A stretch of 14,304 bases of DNA from Thermoanaerobacterium thermosulfurigenes (GCF_051201035.1 NZ_JBPODR010000036.1:1-14304); one strand, 5' to 3'. Shown: positions 6,138 through 13,807, counted from the first letter of the stretch. The notes: generated from the letters alone by a model not told the origin. Translations and numbers: made by a program.

Positions 6138-7533
6138 ATGCGCCTATTGCCGCTTTTTTGTTGAAGTTTAAAAGCATGTTTCCTATTTCGTAAACATCGC
6201 CTGCGCCAATTGTTATTACAAGATCGCCATTTTTTATAGTGCCTTTGAGATAGTCTACTATGTCAGAGAATTCCTTTATGTAGTATACTTCGTTTCCTCT
6301 ATCTTTTATAAGGTTGGCCAGATCTTCTGCCCGTACGATTCCTGTATCCTTTTCCCTCGCAGCATATATATCTGTTATTATCGTAATATCGGCATCATCA
6401 AAAGAGGCAGCGAAGTCATTCAAAAGCGAATAAGTCCTCGTATATGTGTGAGGCTGAAATACGCATATTATTCTATTGTGAGGGTAATTTAATGCGGAAG
6501 ATAACGTAGCTTTGATTTCTGTTGGGTGGTGGGCATAGTCGTCGATTATTACTGCTCCATCTATTGTACCTTTAAATTCAAATCTTCTGTGGGTGCCTTT
6601 AAACTTTTTTATGATATCTGGAGTCTTTTTTATGTCTACACCTAAAAGGTGACATACTGACAGTGTTGCCAATGCGTTTAATATGTTGTGCTTTCCTACA
6701 ATGGACAGCTCAAAACGTTCTACAAATGTACCATTGTGGTACACATCAAATGAAGGAAATCCTTTTTCATCAAATTTTATATTTTTAGCATTCCATGTAC
6801 AGTTGCTGTCAAGTCCAAACGTGATGATATTGCGGTTTACATTTTTAAGCACGCTCATTGTATTAGGATCATCGCCACATGCCACTACAAATCCATCATT
6901 TGGGACGAGGTTTGCAAACTGCGTGAATGACTGCTTTATGTTGTCGATGTTTTTAAAGTAATCAAGGTGGTCTGAATCAACATTTAAAATGACCGCAATG
7001 TACGGATAGAACTTTAAAAAACTGTCTGTGTATTCACACGCTTCTGTTATGAAGTATTCTGAATTGCCTACTCTTACATTTCCGCCGATTATGTCGACTT
7101 CACCGCCAACTAAGACCGTTGGATCGTAATTCATCTCTTCCAGCAAAACGGATATAAGCGAAGTTGTCGTGGTTTTGCCATGGCTTCCAGCGACTCCGAC
7201 GCCGTACGTGTATTTTTTCATTATTTCACCTAAAAGCGTTGCCCTATCTATTGTAGGTATGTTAAGCTCTCTCGCTCTTATCATTTCAGGATTGTCTTCT
7301 TTTACGGCTGCTGTGTATACGACTAAGTCTGCTCCATCTACATTTGAAGCGCTATGGGGGATATTAATTATTGCACCTTCATTTCTTAATTTTTTTATTA
7401 TATGAGAATCCTTTATGTCTGACCCTGTTACAATGTGTCCAGATTTTAGCATTATATGTGCAAGGCCGCTCATGCTTATGCCACCAATTCCTATGAAATG
7501 AACTCTTTTAAAATTTTCGATGTCTATTATCAT
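6136..7533 (-). CDS. murC: UDP-N-acetylmuramate-L-alanine ligase
   Basis: MurC adds L-alanine to UDP-N-acetylmuramic acid using ATP, the first peptide step of cytoplasmic peptidoglycan precursor synthesis. The 465-residue length is normal. Visible in order are the N-terminal Rossmann motif FIGIGGISMSGLAHI (13-27), the Mur-ligase P-loop AGSHGKTTTTS (115-125), EACEYTDSFL (164-173), NVDSDHLDYF (184-193), DDYAHHPTEIKATL (331-344) and QPHTYTR (360-366), the last two in the C-terminal domain. ATG 7533 has AGAGGTG with an 8-base spacer; the frame extends upstream to 7575 without such a site. It is monocistronic, divergent from purR, and converges on the LacI-family gene with which it shares a terminator. 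Confidence 0.97.
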   Translation of the reverse strand: MIIDIENFKRVHFIGIGGISMSGLAHIMLKSGHIVTGSDIKDSHIIKKLRNEGAIINIPHSASNVDGADLVVYTAAVKEDNPEMIRARELNIPTIDRATLLGEIMKKYTYGVGVAGSHGKTTTTSLISVLLEEMNYDPTVLVGGEVDIIGGNVRVGNSEYFITEACEYTDSFLKFYPYIAVILNVDSDHLDYFKNIDNIKQSFTQFANLVPNDGFVVACGDDPNTMSVLKNVNRNIITFGLDSNCTWNAKNIKFDEKGFPSFDVYHNGTFVERFELSIVGKHNILNALATLSVCHLLGVDIKKTPDIIKKFKGTHRRFEFKGTIDGAVIIDDYAHHPTEIKATLSSALNYPHNRIICVFQPHTYTRTYSLLNDFAASFDDADITIITDIYAAREKDTGIVRAEDLANLIKDRGNEVYYIKEFSDIVDYLKGTIKNGDLVITIGAGDVYEIGNMLLNFNKKAAIGA

Positions 7534-7615
7534 TAATATAGCACCTCTTTCAAATTTTGTTATTATTATTGCCAAAAAACGGTCTCTTTATGAAGATAAA
7601 ATACTATACAAAAAG

Positions 7616-7624
7616 ATTATATCA
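7616..7624 (-). promoter_or_regulatory. Extended -10 promoter of murC
   Basis: On the minus strand TGATATAAT (7624-7616) is a perfect extended -10 (TGN followed by TATAAT). The -35 position (about 7644-7639) is poor, as is usual for extended -10 promoters. It lies back to back with the purR promoter, so the two RNA polymerase sites overlap. Confidence 0.6.
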
Positions 7625-7628
7625 CATA

Positions 7629-7657
7629 TTGCAAATTAATGAACTTTAAAATATAAT
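7629..7657 (+). promoter_or_regulatory. Sigma-A promoter of purR
   Basis: TTGCAA (7629-7634) and TATAAT (7652-7657) are separated by 17 bases. The -10 lies 33 bases before the purR start. I could not find a clear B. subtilis-type PurBox here. Confidence 0.7.
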
Positions 7658-7690
7658 GTTAATTAAAAGTTTGTCTTTGGAGGTTTTTCG

Positions 7691-8509
7691 ATGAATTCAT
7701 ACAAAAGGTACGAGAGGATCAGTGTCATACTTAAGATATTGACCGAAAACCCCAATAAATTGTATAACTTGAATTATTTTATGGACTTATTTAATGTGGC
7801 AAAGTCCACTGCATCAGAAGACATGGATATATTACAAGGTATCTTAGAAAAGTTCGGCTTAGGCAAGATAAAGACTGTTGCAGGGGCTGGCGGTGGTATA
7901 AAGTACATTCCTATAAATAATATAGATAATTATCGCGAATTTATGATAGATATATGCAATAAGCTTCAAGATCCAAAAAGGATTATTCCAGGAGGTTTTT
8001 TGTACACTGCCGACATTATTTATTCTCCACAGTACGCCAGTAAGATAGGCGAAATTCTATCGTATCCATTTCAAGATAAAGATGTCGATGCTGTTGTCAC
8101 AGTTGAGACAAAAGGGATACCTATTGCTATCATGTGCGCTAAAGCATTAAACGTTCCATTGGTGATTATAAGGCAGGACAATAGAGTAACTGAAGGTTCA
8201 TCTGTTTCGATAAACTACGTTTCAGGTTCTCAAAAGCAGATAAAAGCTATGTCTCTTTCAAGGAGATCTTTAGAGAGGAATTCAAAAGTGGTTTTGATAG
8301 ATGACTTCATGAAGGCGGGCGGCACTATAAAGGGCATGATTGAGCTTATGAATGAGTTTGATGCAGAAGTGATAGGCGCTGGTGTCATGATATCTACAAA
8401 AGAGCCTGAGAATAAGGTTGTGAAAAACTATTTTTCCATATTTACACTTGTAGACATGAATGAAGAGAAAGAAACTGTGAAGATGGAGATAAGCGATTGG
8501 TTAAAATAA
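7691..8509 (+). CDS. purR: Purine operon repressor PurR (PRPP-sensing)
   Basis: This Gram-positive PurR, unrelated to the LacI-type PurR of enteric bacteria, has 272 residues. A winged-helix N-terminal domain (about 1-72; KRYERISVILKILTENPNKL, VAKSTASEDM, AGAGGGIKY) precedes a phosphoribosyltransferase-like domain with the PRPP loop VLIDDFMKAGGT at 201-212. The family represses purine synthesis and salvage genes, and PRPP relieves binding. ATG 7691 has GGAGG with a 7-base spacer. The downstream order purR-spoVG-glmU-prs matches the B. subtilis block, except that yabJ (ridA) is missing between purR and spoVG. Its effector PRPP is made by prs, three genes downstream. Confidence 0.95.
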   Translation: MNSYKRYERISVILKILTENPNKLYNLNYFMDLFNVAKSTASEDMDILQGILEKFGLGKIKTVAGAGGGIKYIPINNIDNYREFMIDICNKLQDPKRIIPGGFLYTADIIYSPQYASKIGEILSYPFQDKDVDAVVTVETKGIPIAIMCAKALNVPLVIIRQDNRVTEGSSVSINYVSGSQKQIKAMSLSRRSLERNSKVVLIDDFMKAGGTIKGMIELMNEFDAEVIGAGVMISTKEPENKVVKNYFSIFTLVDMNEEKETVKMEISDWLK

Positions 8510-8557
8510 TGTATAATATGCATAATAATGGAAATAATAGTGTGGTGGCATAAAATG

Positions 8558-8597
8558 AATTTTTTTATCAAAATTTTTCTAAATTTTAATTTTTTAT
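8558..8597. promoter_or_regulatory. AT-rich block upstream of the spoVG promoter
   Basis: Forty bases made almost entirely of A and T runs lie immediately upstream of the -35 element. In B. subtilis an AT-rich box at the same place stimulates spoVG transcription and is the AbrB target. The functional parallel is inference. The rest of the 8510-8711 gap holds the promoter and the spoVG leader. Confidence 0.5.
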
Positions 8598-8626
8598 GGA
8601 GGAAATTTTGATTTAATGGCGAATAA
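8598..8626 (+). promoter_or_regulatory. Sigma-H promoter of spoVG
   Basis: GGAGGAAAT (8598-8606) matches the sigma-H -35 pattern RnAGGAwWW, and GGCGAATAA (8618-8626) matches the -10 pattern RnnGAATww. The spacer is exactly 11 bases. spoVG of B. subtilis is a classic sigma-H gene. The expected start near 8633 gives a leader of about 80 bases. Confidence 0.85.
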
Positions 8627-8711
8627 TATTAAGGTAAGAAATTTTATTTAATTTTTCTTATGTTTAAAAGTCATAAATTATTGGCTTATATTGCAGGAAG
8701 GTGGTGAGCTT

Positions 8712-8993
8712 ATGGAAATTACAGACGTTAGGGTGAGAAAAATAAACGAGGAAGGCAAAATGAGAGCTGTGGTTTCTGTAACCTTCGATAATGAATTTGT
8801 TGTTCATGATATAAAGGTTATTGAGGGACAGAATGGTTTGTTTATAGCTATGCCTAGCCGCAAGACACCCGAAGGAGAGTTTAAAGATATTGCACATCCA
8901 ATAAATTCAGAGACAAGAGCAAAGATTCAATCTGCTATACTTAGCGAATACGAAAAAGCTAAAGAGCAGGACAAGCCGCAAGGACAGGAATAA
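8712..8993 (+). CDS. spoVG: Septation/stationary-phase regulator SpoVG
   Basis: This 93-residue protein covers the whole SpoVG family: MEITDVRVRK at the start, FVVHDIKVIEG (29-39), GLFIAMPSRK (42-51) and DIAHPINSETR in the C-terminal half. The tail is rich in Lys, Glu and Gln. SpoVG is a small site-specific nucleic-acid-binding regulator; in Firmicutes it affects asymmetric septation at sporulation, capsule and stress genes. I chose ATG 8712, with GGTGGTGA upstream, over the in-frame ATG at 8691, because the family begins MEITDVR. It is probably expressed alone: it has its own sigma-H promoter and a strong terminator directly after it. Its presence with a sigma-H promoter supports an endospore-forming host. 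Confidence 0.95.
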   Translation: MEITDVRVRKINEEGKMRAVVSVTFDNEFVVHDIKVIEGQNGLFIAMPSRKTPEGEFKDIAHPINSETRAKIQSAILSEYEKAKEQDKPQGQE

Positions 8994-9021
8994 AAAGGAG
9001 GTTTCTCCTTTTTATTTTTTT
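8991..9021 (+). terminator. Terminator of spoVG
   Basis: TAAAAAGGAG (8991-9000) and CTCCTTTTTA (9005-9014) form a perfect 10-pair stem with a 4-base loop, followed by seven T (9015-9021). The stem starts on the spoVG stop codon. Confidence 0.88.
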
Positions 9022-9022
9022 G

Positions 9023-9051
9023 TTGAACTTTGTCAAATTTATAGTTAAAAT
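9023..9051 (+). promoter_or_regulatory. Sigma-A promoter of glmU-prs
   Basis: TTGAAC (9023-9028) and TAAAAT (9046-9051) are separated by 17 bases, directly after the spoVG terminator. It predicts a leader of about 45 bases before glmU. Confidence 0.55.
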
Positions 9052-9102
9052 AGTATAGGAGTAAAGAGTTAAAATATTAAGAATGTATTAGAAGGTGTCG
9101 CG

Positions 9103-10476
9103 ATGGATAATTTTGTTACGCTAATACTTGCTGCAGGACTTGGAAAGAGGATGAAATCAAAGCATCCAAAAGTGATTCACAAAGTCTGTGGAAGGCCTAT
9201 GGTTGAGTGGGTTGTAAGGAGTGCCAAAGAAGCTGGTTCACAGGATGTAGTCGTGGTTTTAGGACACGGTGCTAATGAGGTAAAGAATGTATTGGGTGAC
9301 AGTGTTAAATATGCGTATCAAGAAAAGCAGCTTGGTACTGGACATGCTGTCATGGTTTCGAAGGATTTATTGCCTGATACAGGCAACGTAATGATCTTGA
9401 CTGGTGATACACCGCTTATAACGTCTGAGACATTGAAGAAATTCTATGACTTCCATTTAAGAGAGCAAAATTCTATCACAATATTATCTTCTTTTTTTGA
9501 CGTTCCAGATGGGTATGGAAGAATTGTACGGGATTCAAATGGCAATGTTTTAAAAATTGTTGAGGACAAAGATGCCAATGATGTGGAAAAAGGTATCCAT
9601 GAGATAAATTCCGGAATGTACATTTTTAATTCTGACTATTTAAGGAAATCGCTTCAACATATAGGCAACAACAATGCACAAGGGGAATATTATCTGACGG
9701 ATGCCATAGAGATAGTGATAAGATTAGGTGGAAAAGTTGGAGCATATCAAGCTTCAAGTGAGGAGATAATGGGAGTCAATACAAGAGTACAGCTAAAAGA
9801 TGCCGAAAAGGTCATGAGAAAAAGGATAAATGAAAGGTTTATGTTAGACGGAGTTACCATAATCGACCCTGATAGCACTTACATCGGGCCTGATGTCGTG
9901 ATAGGAATGGACACGATTATATATCCTGGTACTATAATAGAAGGCAAGACTACGATTGGAGAAGACTGTGAAATAGGACCCAATTCATACATCATCGATT
10001 CGGAAATAGGAAATGGCTGCAAAATAGTTTTTTCTATGATCACTGAATCAAAACTTCACAACAATATAAAATTAGGACCGTTTGCTCAGATAAGGCCTGA
10101 AAGCGTAATACACGACAATGCTAAGCTTGGCAATTTCATAGAGATAAAGAAATCAGTCATAGGTGAAGGAACAAAAGTGCCTCATTTGACTTATATAGGC
10201 GATGCAGAAGTCGGGAAACGCGTAAACATGGGCTGTGGTTCTATAGTAGTCAATTACGATGGCAAAAACAAGCACAAGACCATCATAGGTGACGATGTTT
10301 TTGTTGGATGCAATGTAAATTTGGTATCGCCTCTTAAAGTCAACGATAATGCTTTTATAGCTGCAGGCTCCACCATAACAGATGAAGTGCCGGAGGGAGC
10401 ATTGGCGATAGCAAGATGTCGCCAGACTAACAAAGAAGGATGGGTAGAAGAAAGAAGAAAAAAAGGAGGACTATAG
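9103..10476 (+). CDS. glmU: Bifunctional GlmU: glucosamine-1-P acetyltransferase / GlcNAc-1-P uridyltransferase
   Basis: GlmU makes UDP-N-acetylglucosamine, the first sugar nucleotide for peptidoglycan and teichoic acids. The 457-residue length is normal. The N-terminal pyrophosphorylase domain has LAAGLGKRMKS (9-19), QLGTGHAV (76-83), GDTPL (101-105), NSGMY (169-173) and GVNTR (224-228). After a helical linker the left-handed beta-helix acetyltransferase domain runs from about 252, with hexapeptide repeats (IGPDVVIGMD, PGTIIEGKTTIGEDC) and the conserved VPHLTYIGDAEVG and NYDGKNKHKT that bind acetyl-CoA and sugar. ATG 9103 has AAGGTG upstream. The stop lies only two bases before the prs start, so the two genes are very likely co-transcribed and coupled. 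Confidence 0.97.
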   Translation: MDNFVTLILAAGLGKRMKSKHPKVIHKVCGRPMVEWVVRSAKEAGSQDVVVVLGHGANEVKNVLGDSVKYAYQEKQLGTGHAVMVSKDLLPDTGNVMILTGDTPLITSETLKKFYDFHLREQNSITILSSFFDVPDGYGRIVRDSNGNVLKIVEDKDANDVEKGIHEINSGMYIFNSDYLRKSLQHIGNNNAQGEYYLTDAIEIVIRLGGKVGAYQASSEEIMGVNTRVQLKDAEKVMRKRINERFMLDGVTIIDPDSTYIGPDVVIGMDTIIYPGTIIEGKTTIGEDCEIGPNSYIIDSEIGNGCKIVFSMITESKLHNNIKLGPFAQIRPESVIHDNAKLGNFIEIKKSVIGEGTKVPHLTYIGDAEVGKRVNMGCGSIVVNYDGKNKHKTIIGDDVFVGCNVNLVSPLKVNDNAFIAAGSTITDEVPEGALAIARCRQTNKEGWVEERRKKGGL

Positions 10477-10478
10477 GA

Positions 10479-11429
10479 GTGGTAAGACACGGAGGAGCAA
10501 TAAAGATTTTTAGTGGCAACTCAAACCCTGAATTGGCGAGAGAGATTGCCGAAAACTTAGGGCTTACATTAGGTGATTCAGAAGTTGGTACATTTAGCGA
10601 TGGTGAGATAAGCGTAAGGATCAAAGAAAGCATAAGAGGTGCAAATGTATTTGTCGTTCAATCCACGTGTTCACCAGTAAATGATAATTTGATGGAACTT
10701 CTCATAATGATAGATGCGTTTAAAAGGGCATCTGCTGGCGAGATAACTGCTGTCATACCTTATTACGGTTATGCCAGACAAGACAGGAAGTCTAAACCAA
10801 GAGATCCGATAACGGCTAAATTGGTGGCTGACCTTATTACAGTTGCAGGTGCCGACAGAGTTCTCACAATGGATCTGCATGCTGCACAGATTCAAGGGTA
10901 TTTCAATATACCAGTTGATCATCTTCTTGGCGGTCCAATACTGGCGAAATATTTCATGGAAAAGGATTTGGGCGGAGATGTGGTGGTTGTATCGCCAGAT
11001 CACGGAAGTGTAGTAAGAGCAAGGAATTTTGCGGAAAAACTTAATGCGCCTATAGCCATAATAGATAAGAGAAGGCCAAAAGCTAATGTAGCAGAGATAA
11101 TGAACCTTATAGGTGATGTAAGAGGGAAAATAGCCATATTGGTAGATGACCTTATTGATACAGCAGGGACGCTGCAACAAGGAGCGCAAGCACTTATTGA
11201 CAACGGTGCAAAAGAGGTATATGCATGTGCTACACACGGTGTTTTGTCAGGTCCTGCGATAGAAAGGTTGATGGATTCTCCAATAAAAGAATTAGTCATA
11301 ACAGATACTATTCCGCTTCCTGAAGAGAAGAAGATAAGCAAGATAAAGGTAAGGACTGTAGCTCCATTGTTGGCCGAAGCCATAATGCGAATATATGAAG
11401 GTATGTCTGTAAGCAAATTGTTTGTATAG
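10479..11429 (+). CDS. prs: Ribose-phosphate pyrophosphokinase (PRPP synthetase)
   Basis: Prs converts ribose 5-phosphate and ATP to PRPP, the precursor of purines, pyrimidines, histidine, tryptophan and NAD. From GTG 10479 the protein is 316 residues, the usual family length. GTG was chosen because AAAGGAGG at 10463-10470 gives an 8-base spacer; the upstream open frame would add a basic tail unlike the family. Motifs: IKIFSGNSNPELA (8-20), FSDGEISVRI (39-48), YYGYARQDRKSKPRDPITAK (95-114), DLHAAQIQGYF (132-142), SPDHGSV (172-178) and the PRPP loop VDDLIDTAGT (222-231). Its ribosome binding site lies within the last codons of glmU. It is a class I enzyme, expected to be a phosphate-activated hexamer. 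Confidence 0.97.
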   Translation: MVRHGGAIKIFSGNSNPELAREIAENLGLTLGDSEVGTFSDGEISVRIKESIRGANVFVVQSTCSPVNDNLMELLIMIDAFKRASAGEITAVIPYYGYARQDRKSKPRDPITAKLVADLITVAGADRVLTMDLHAAQIQGYFNIPVDHLLGGPILAKYFMEKDLGGDVVVVSPDHGSVVRARNFAEKLNAPIAIIDKRRPKANVAEIMNLIGDVRGKIAILVDDLIDTAGTLQQGAQALIDNGAKEVYACATHGVLSGPAIERLMDSPIKELVITDTIPLPEEKKISKIKVRTVAPLLAEAIMRIYEGMSVSKLFV

Positions 11430-11449
11430 GCACTGAGGTGCCTTTTTTT
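11428..11449 (+). terminator. Terminator of glmU-prs
   Basis: AGGCAC (11428-11433) pairs with GTGCCT (11438-11443) around a TGAG loop, and a run of seven T follows. The stem overlaps the prs stop codon. Confidence 0.85.
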
Positions 11450-11466
11450 GTATGCACAATCCATCA

Positions 11467-11495
11467 TTGCGGTTTTTAAATCAATTATGTATAAT
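11467..11495 (+). promoter_or_regulatory. Promoter of the two-component operon
   Basis: TTGCGG (11467-11472) and a perfect TATAAT (11490-11495) are separated by 17 bases, between the prs terminator and the regulator start. Confidence 0.65.
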
Positions 11496-11519
11496 AGTCT
11501 TAAAAAAAGGGGTGTTTAT

Positions 11520-12203
11520 ATGGGCGAAAACAAAAAAATATATATAGTTGACGATGATAGAAATATATGTGAAATAATTTCACTTTATCTTGAAAAAGAA
11601 GGTTTTGCAACAGTAAAGATCAGTGACGGGATTACAGCATTGAACAAAATAAAAGAGGAACTCCCCTTGCTTATAATACTTGATTTGATGCTTCCCGGCA
11701 TTGATGGAATGACATTGTGCAAAGAGGTGAGGAAATTCACAAATGTGCCTATTATAATGCTTACAGCCAAAGGAGATACATTTGACAAGGTATTGGGGCT
11801 GGAGATAGGCGCCGATGATTACATCGTAAAGCCTTTTGATGGGAAAGAATTGGTTGCTCGTGTAAAAGCTGTGTTGAGAAGGTATGAACATGAGGAAAAT
11901 GACAGCGACAGTGTCACATATCCTGATCTTTCCATAAGCTTAAGCGAGTACAAGGTGAAATACAAAGGCGAAAATGTTGACCTTACACCGAAAGAATTGG
12001 AGCTTTTTTACTTTTTGTGCACTCATCCAAATAAAGTGTTTACGAGAGATCAATTGTTAGAAAACGTATGGGGATACGAGTACATGGGGGACAGCCGAAC
12101 TGTCGATGTGCACATAAAACGTTTGAGAGAGAAAATAGGGGATGGTCCAAACTGGAAATTAACTACTGTATGGGGTGTGGGATATAAATTAGAGGTGAAA
12201 TGA
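11520..12203 (+). CDS. OmpR/PhoB-family response regulator
   Basis: This 227-residue regulator has a receiver domain (about 5-120) with the acidic pocket DDD at 11-13, phospho-acceptor Asp55 in LILDLMLPG, Thr82 and Lys104 (YIVKPF). A winged-helix output domain (about 133-227) follows with LTPKELELFYFL, NKVFTRDQLLENVWGYEY, SRTVDVHIKRLREKIG and the wing GVGYKLEV. Family members bind tandem direct repeats as phosphorylated dimers. ATG 11520 has GGGGTG upstream with a short spacer. The kinase begins one base after this gene's stop, so the two form one operon. Exact repeats of the sort bound by PhoB-like domains lie right after the kinase. A PhoP-like phosphate role is possible but not provable here. 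Confidence 0.93.
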   Translation: MGENKKIYIVDDDRNICEIISLYLEKEGFATVKISDGITALNKIKEELPLLIILDLMLPGIDGMTLCKEVRKFTNVPIIMLTAKGDTFDKVLGLEIGADDYIVKPFDGKELVARVKAVLRRYEHEENDSDSVTYPDLSISLSEYKVKYKGENVDLTPKELELFYFLCTHPNKVFTRDQLLENVWGYEYMGDSRTVDVHIKRLREKIGDGPNWKLTTVWGVGYKLEVK

Positions 12204-12204
12204 T

Positions 12205-13626
12205 TTGAGCAGAAATAGGCTCTTTAGAAGGCTGCTTTTTACAAATATTGCAATAATACTGCTTACAATGTCGATACTTTCCGTCCTTTTTTACATCATG
12301 TTTGAAAATTACTATTTTCGCGATAAAGAAAAGATAATGGTAGAAGAAGGAAAGCAGATAAACACTGTGTTGAACGATTACCTCATAGGAGATATAGATA
12401 TCGACAGACTCAATCAGGATCTGAATGTCATTGACCGGCTTATAAACGCATCGATATGGGTTGTAAGTACAGATGGACGGATATATATACAGTCTAAGAA
12501 TTTTGAAAAGAATTGGACAGGTGTCACATTAAGCAAAGATGACATCAAAAGCATTTTAAAAGGTGAGACAATTGTAAGAAGGGGATATTTTGGTGGTAGG
12601 TTTACGCAGCCTGTTTTGACTGTTGGATTTCCGCTTGTACTGGCTGGGAAGATTCAAGGTGCCATATTCATGCATGCTCCTATAGTAGAGATGCAGAAAA
12701 CCTTGATGGACATATTTTTTATAATGCTTTTAGCCATAGCCATATCCATAATAATAGCATTTATACTTATTTCTTATACATCAAAGAGAATCTCTAATCC
12801 TTTAAAAGAGATGAGCATTGCAACAGAAAAAATGGCAAAAGGTGATTTTTCAACAAAGATAAACGTTGTAGATGACGATGAAATAGGAGATTTGGCTAAG
12901 TCTTTCAATATAATGTCAAGCGAATTGGGCAGGATGGATAATGCAAGGAAAGAGTTTGTGGCTAATGTTTCACATGAGCTTCGCTCGCCTTTGTCAACGA
13001 TCCAAGGTTATATAGATGGCGTAGTGGATGGGACTATACCTGCGGAGAAATCCAAATTTTATTTGGAGATAGCTCAAAAAGAGACGAGACGAATGTCTCG
13101 ATTAATATCTGAACTTTTGGATATAACGAAAATGGAATCAGGGGCTTTTCCGTTAAACATATCGGAATTTGACATAAACGAGCTTATAAGGCTGACCATA
13201 ATAAAGATGGAAGCAAGGATAAGCGATAAAGATCTCATGGTTAAGGTGGACTTTGAAAGCGACAAAGAAATTGTAGAGGCAGATAAAGACAAAATAGAAC
13301 AAGTGCTTACTAATCTAATAGATAATGCAATTAAATTTTCAAATCCTGGTGGCTATATACACGTATCTACAGAAAAGGTGAGAGAAAAAGTTCATGTAAG
13401 AGTCCAAAATAAAGGCAAGACGATACCACCTGATGAAATTGACCATATATGGGACAGGTTTTACAAAGTTGACAAGGCCAGAAGCGGTAGTCCCGGTGTC
13501 GGATTAGGGCTTTATATTGTGAGAAGCATCATAAATCTTCACAATGAGGATATATGGGCTACAAGTAGTGATGCAGACGGTACTACATTTACTTTTACAC
13601 TTAAATCAAAAAAAGTTAAGCAGTAA
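12205..13626 (+). CDS. Membrane sensor histidine kinase (HAMP, HisKA, HATPase)
   Basis: This complete 473-residue kinase starts at TTG 12205, with GAGGTGA ending six bases upstream. Membrane helix 1 lies at about 11-33, an extracytoplasmic sensor domain at 34-166, and membrane helix 2 at about 168-191. HAMP (about 192-245) is followed by HisKA with FVANVSHELRSPL (phospho-acceptor His257) and HATPase with the N box DKIEQVLTNLIDNAIKFSN (362-380) and G box GVGLGLYIVRSI (431-442). It should phosphorylate the regulator just upstream. There is no obvious PAS domain between HAMP and HisKA, unlike typical PhoR kinases, so the sensed signal is unknown. The short gap after the stop leads into direct repeats and the IS element, with no clear terminator. 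Confidence 0.93.
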   Translation: MSRNRLFRRLLFTNIAIILLTMSILSVLFYIMFENYYFRDKEKIMVEEGKQINTVLNDYLIGDIDIDRLNQDLNVIDRLINASIWVVSTDGRIYIQSKNFEKNWTGVTLSKDDIKSILKGETIVRRGYFGGRFTQPVLTVGFPLVLAGKIQGAIFMHAPIVEMQKTLMDIFFIMLLAIAISIIIAFILISYTSKRISNPLKEMSIATEKMAKGDFSTKINVVDDDEIGDLAKSFNIMSSELGRMDNARKEFVANVSHELRSPLSTIQGYIDGVVDGTIPAEKSKFYLEIAQKETRRMSRLISELLDITKMESGAFPLNISEFDINELIRLTIIKMEARISDKDLMVKVDFESDKEIVEADKDKIEQVLTNLIDNAIKFSNPGGYIHVSTEKVREKVHVRVQNKGKTIPPDEIDHIWDRFYKVDKARSGSPGVGLGLYIVRSIINLHNEDIWATSSDADGTTFTFTLKSKKVKQ

Positions 13627-13635
13627 AATAAAATT

Positions 13636-13663
13636 TTTACAATTTGTTCATACTTTATTCATA
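13636..13663 (+). promoter_or_regulatory. Three direct repeats at 11-base period (PhoB/OmpR-type box)
   Basis: TTTACA (13636), TTCATA (13647) and TTCATA (13658) start exactly 11 bases apart, separated by AT-rich 5-base spacers. OmpR/PhoB-family regulators bind hexamer repeats with this one-helical-turn period. The site begins 10 bases after the kinase stop and just before the IS element, so it may belong to the promoter of the next native operon. Confidence 0.55.
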
Positions 13664-13740
13664 AATTAAGGTTACTCAAACTTCGCACTTATAAAAGTAG
13701 CTCTGTACCTTGATAATTCAATATTATTTGGCTATAAAAT

Positions 13741-13807
13741 AGCATGAGATCTCCATTTTTGGTATAATTGAATCATACAAAAAACAAACAAATTGGAGGC
13801 TCATGCT
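13741..13807 (+). promoter_or_regulatory. Inverted repeat that would sequester the transposase ribosome binding site in read-through RNA
   Basis: AGCATGAGATCTCC (13741-13754) is complementary to GGAGGCTCATGCT (13795-13807), apart from a small internal mismatch or bulge. The right arm contains the GGAGG ribosome binding site and ends at the base before the ATG. The left arm lies upstream of the internal promoter's -10 (13763-13768). Confidence 0.65.
13760..13768 (+). promoter_or_regulatory. Transposase promoter (extended -10)
   Basis: TGG followed by a perfect TATAAT at 13763-13768 forms an extended -10, with no good -35. The expected start near 13775 lies between the arms of the flanking inverted repeat. 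Confidence 0.55.

Noticed and set aside
8555..8651. Tiny open frames in the spoVG upstream region (MNFFIKIFLNFNFLWRKF at 8555-8611; an 11-codon frame at 8616-8651) with GGAGG nearby.
   Set aside because: Composition is just A/T runs, the GGAGG is 13 bases from the ATG, and it is fully explained as the sigma-H -35 element.
10671..11237. A 188-codon open frame on the minus strand opposite prs.
   Set aside because: It lies wholly inside a strongly conserved gene, has a Cys/Tyr-rich composition typical of an antisense shadow, and no ribosome binding site.
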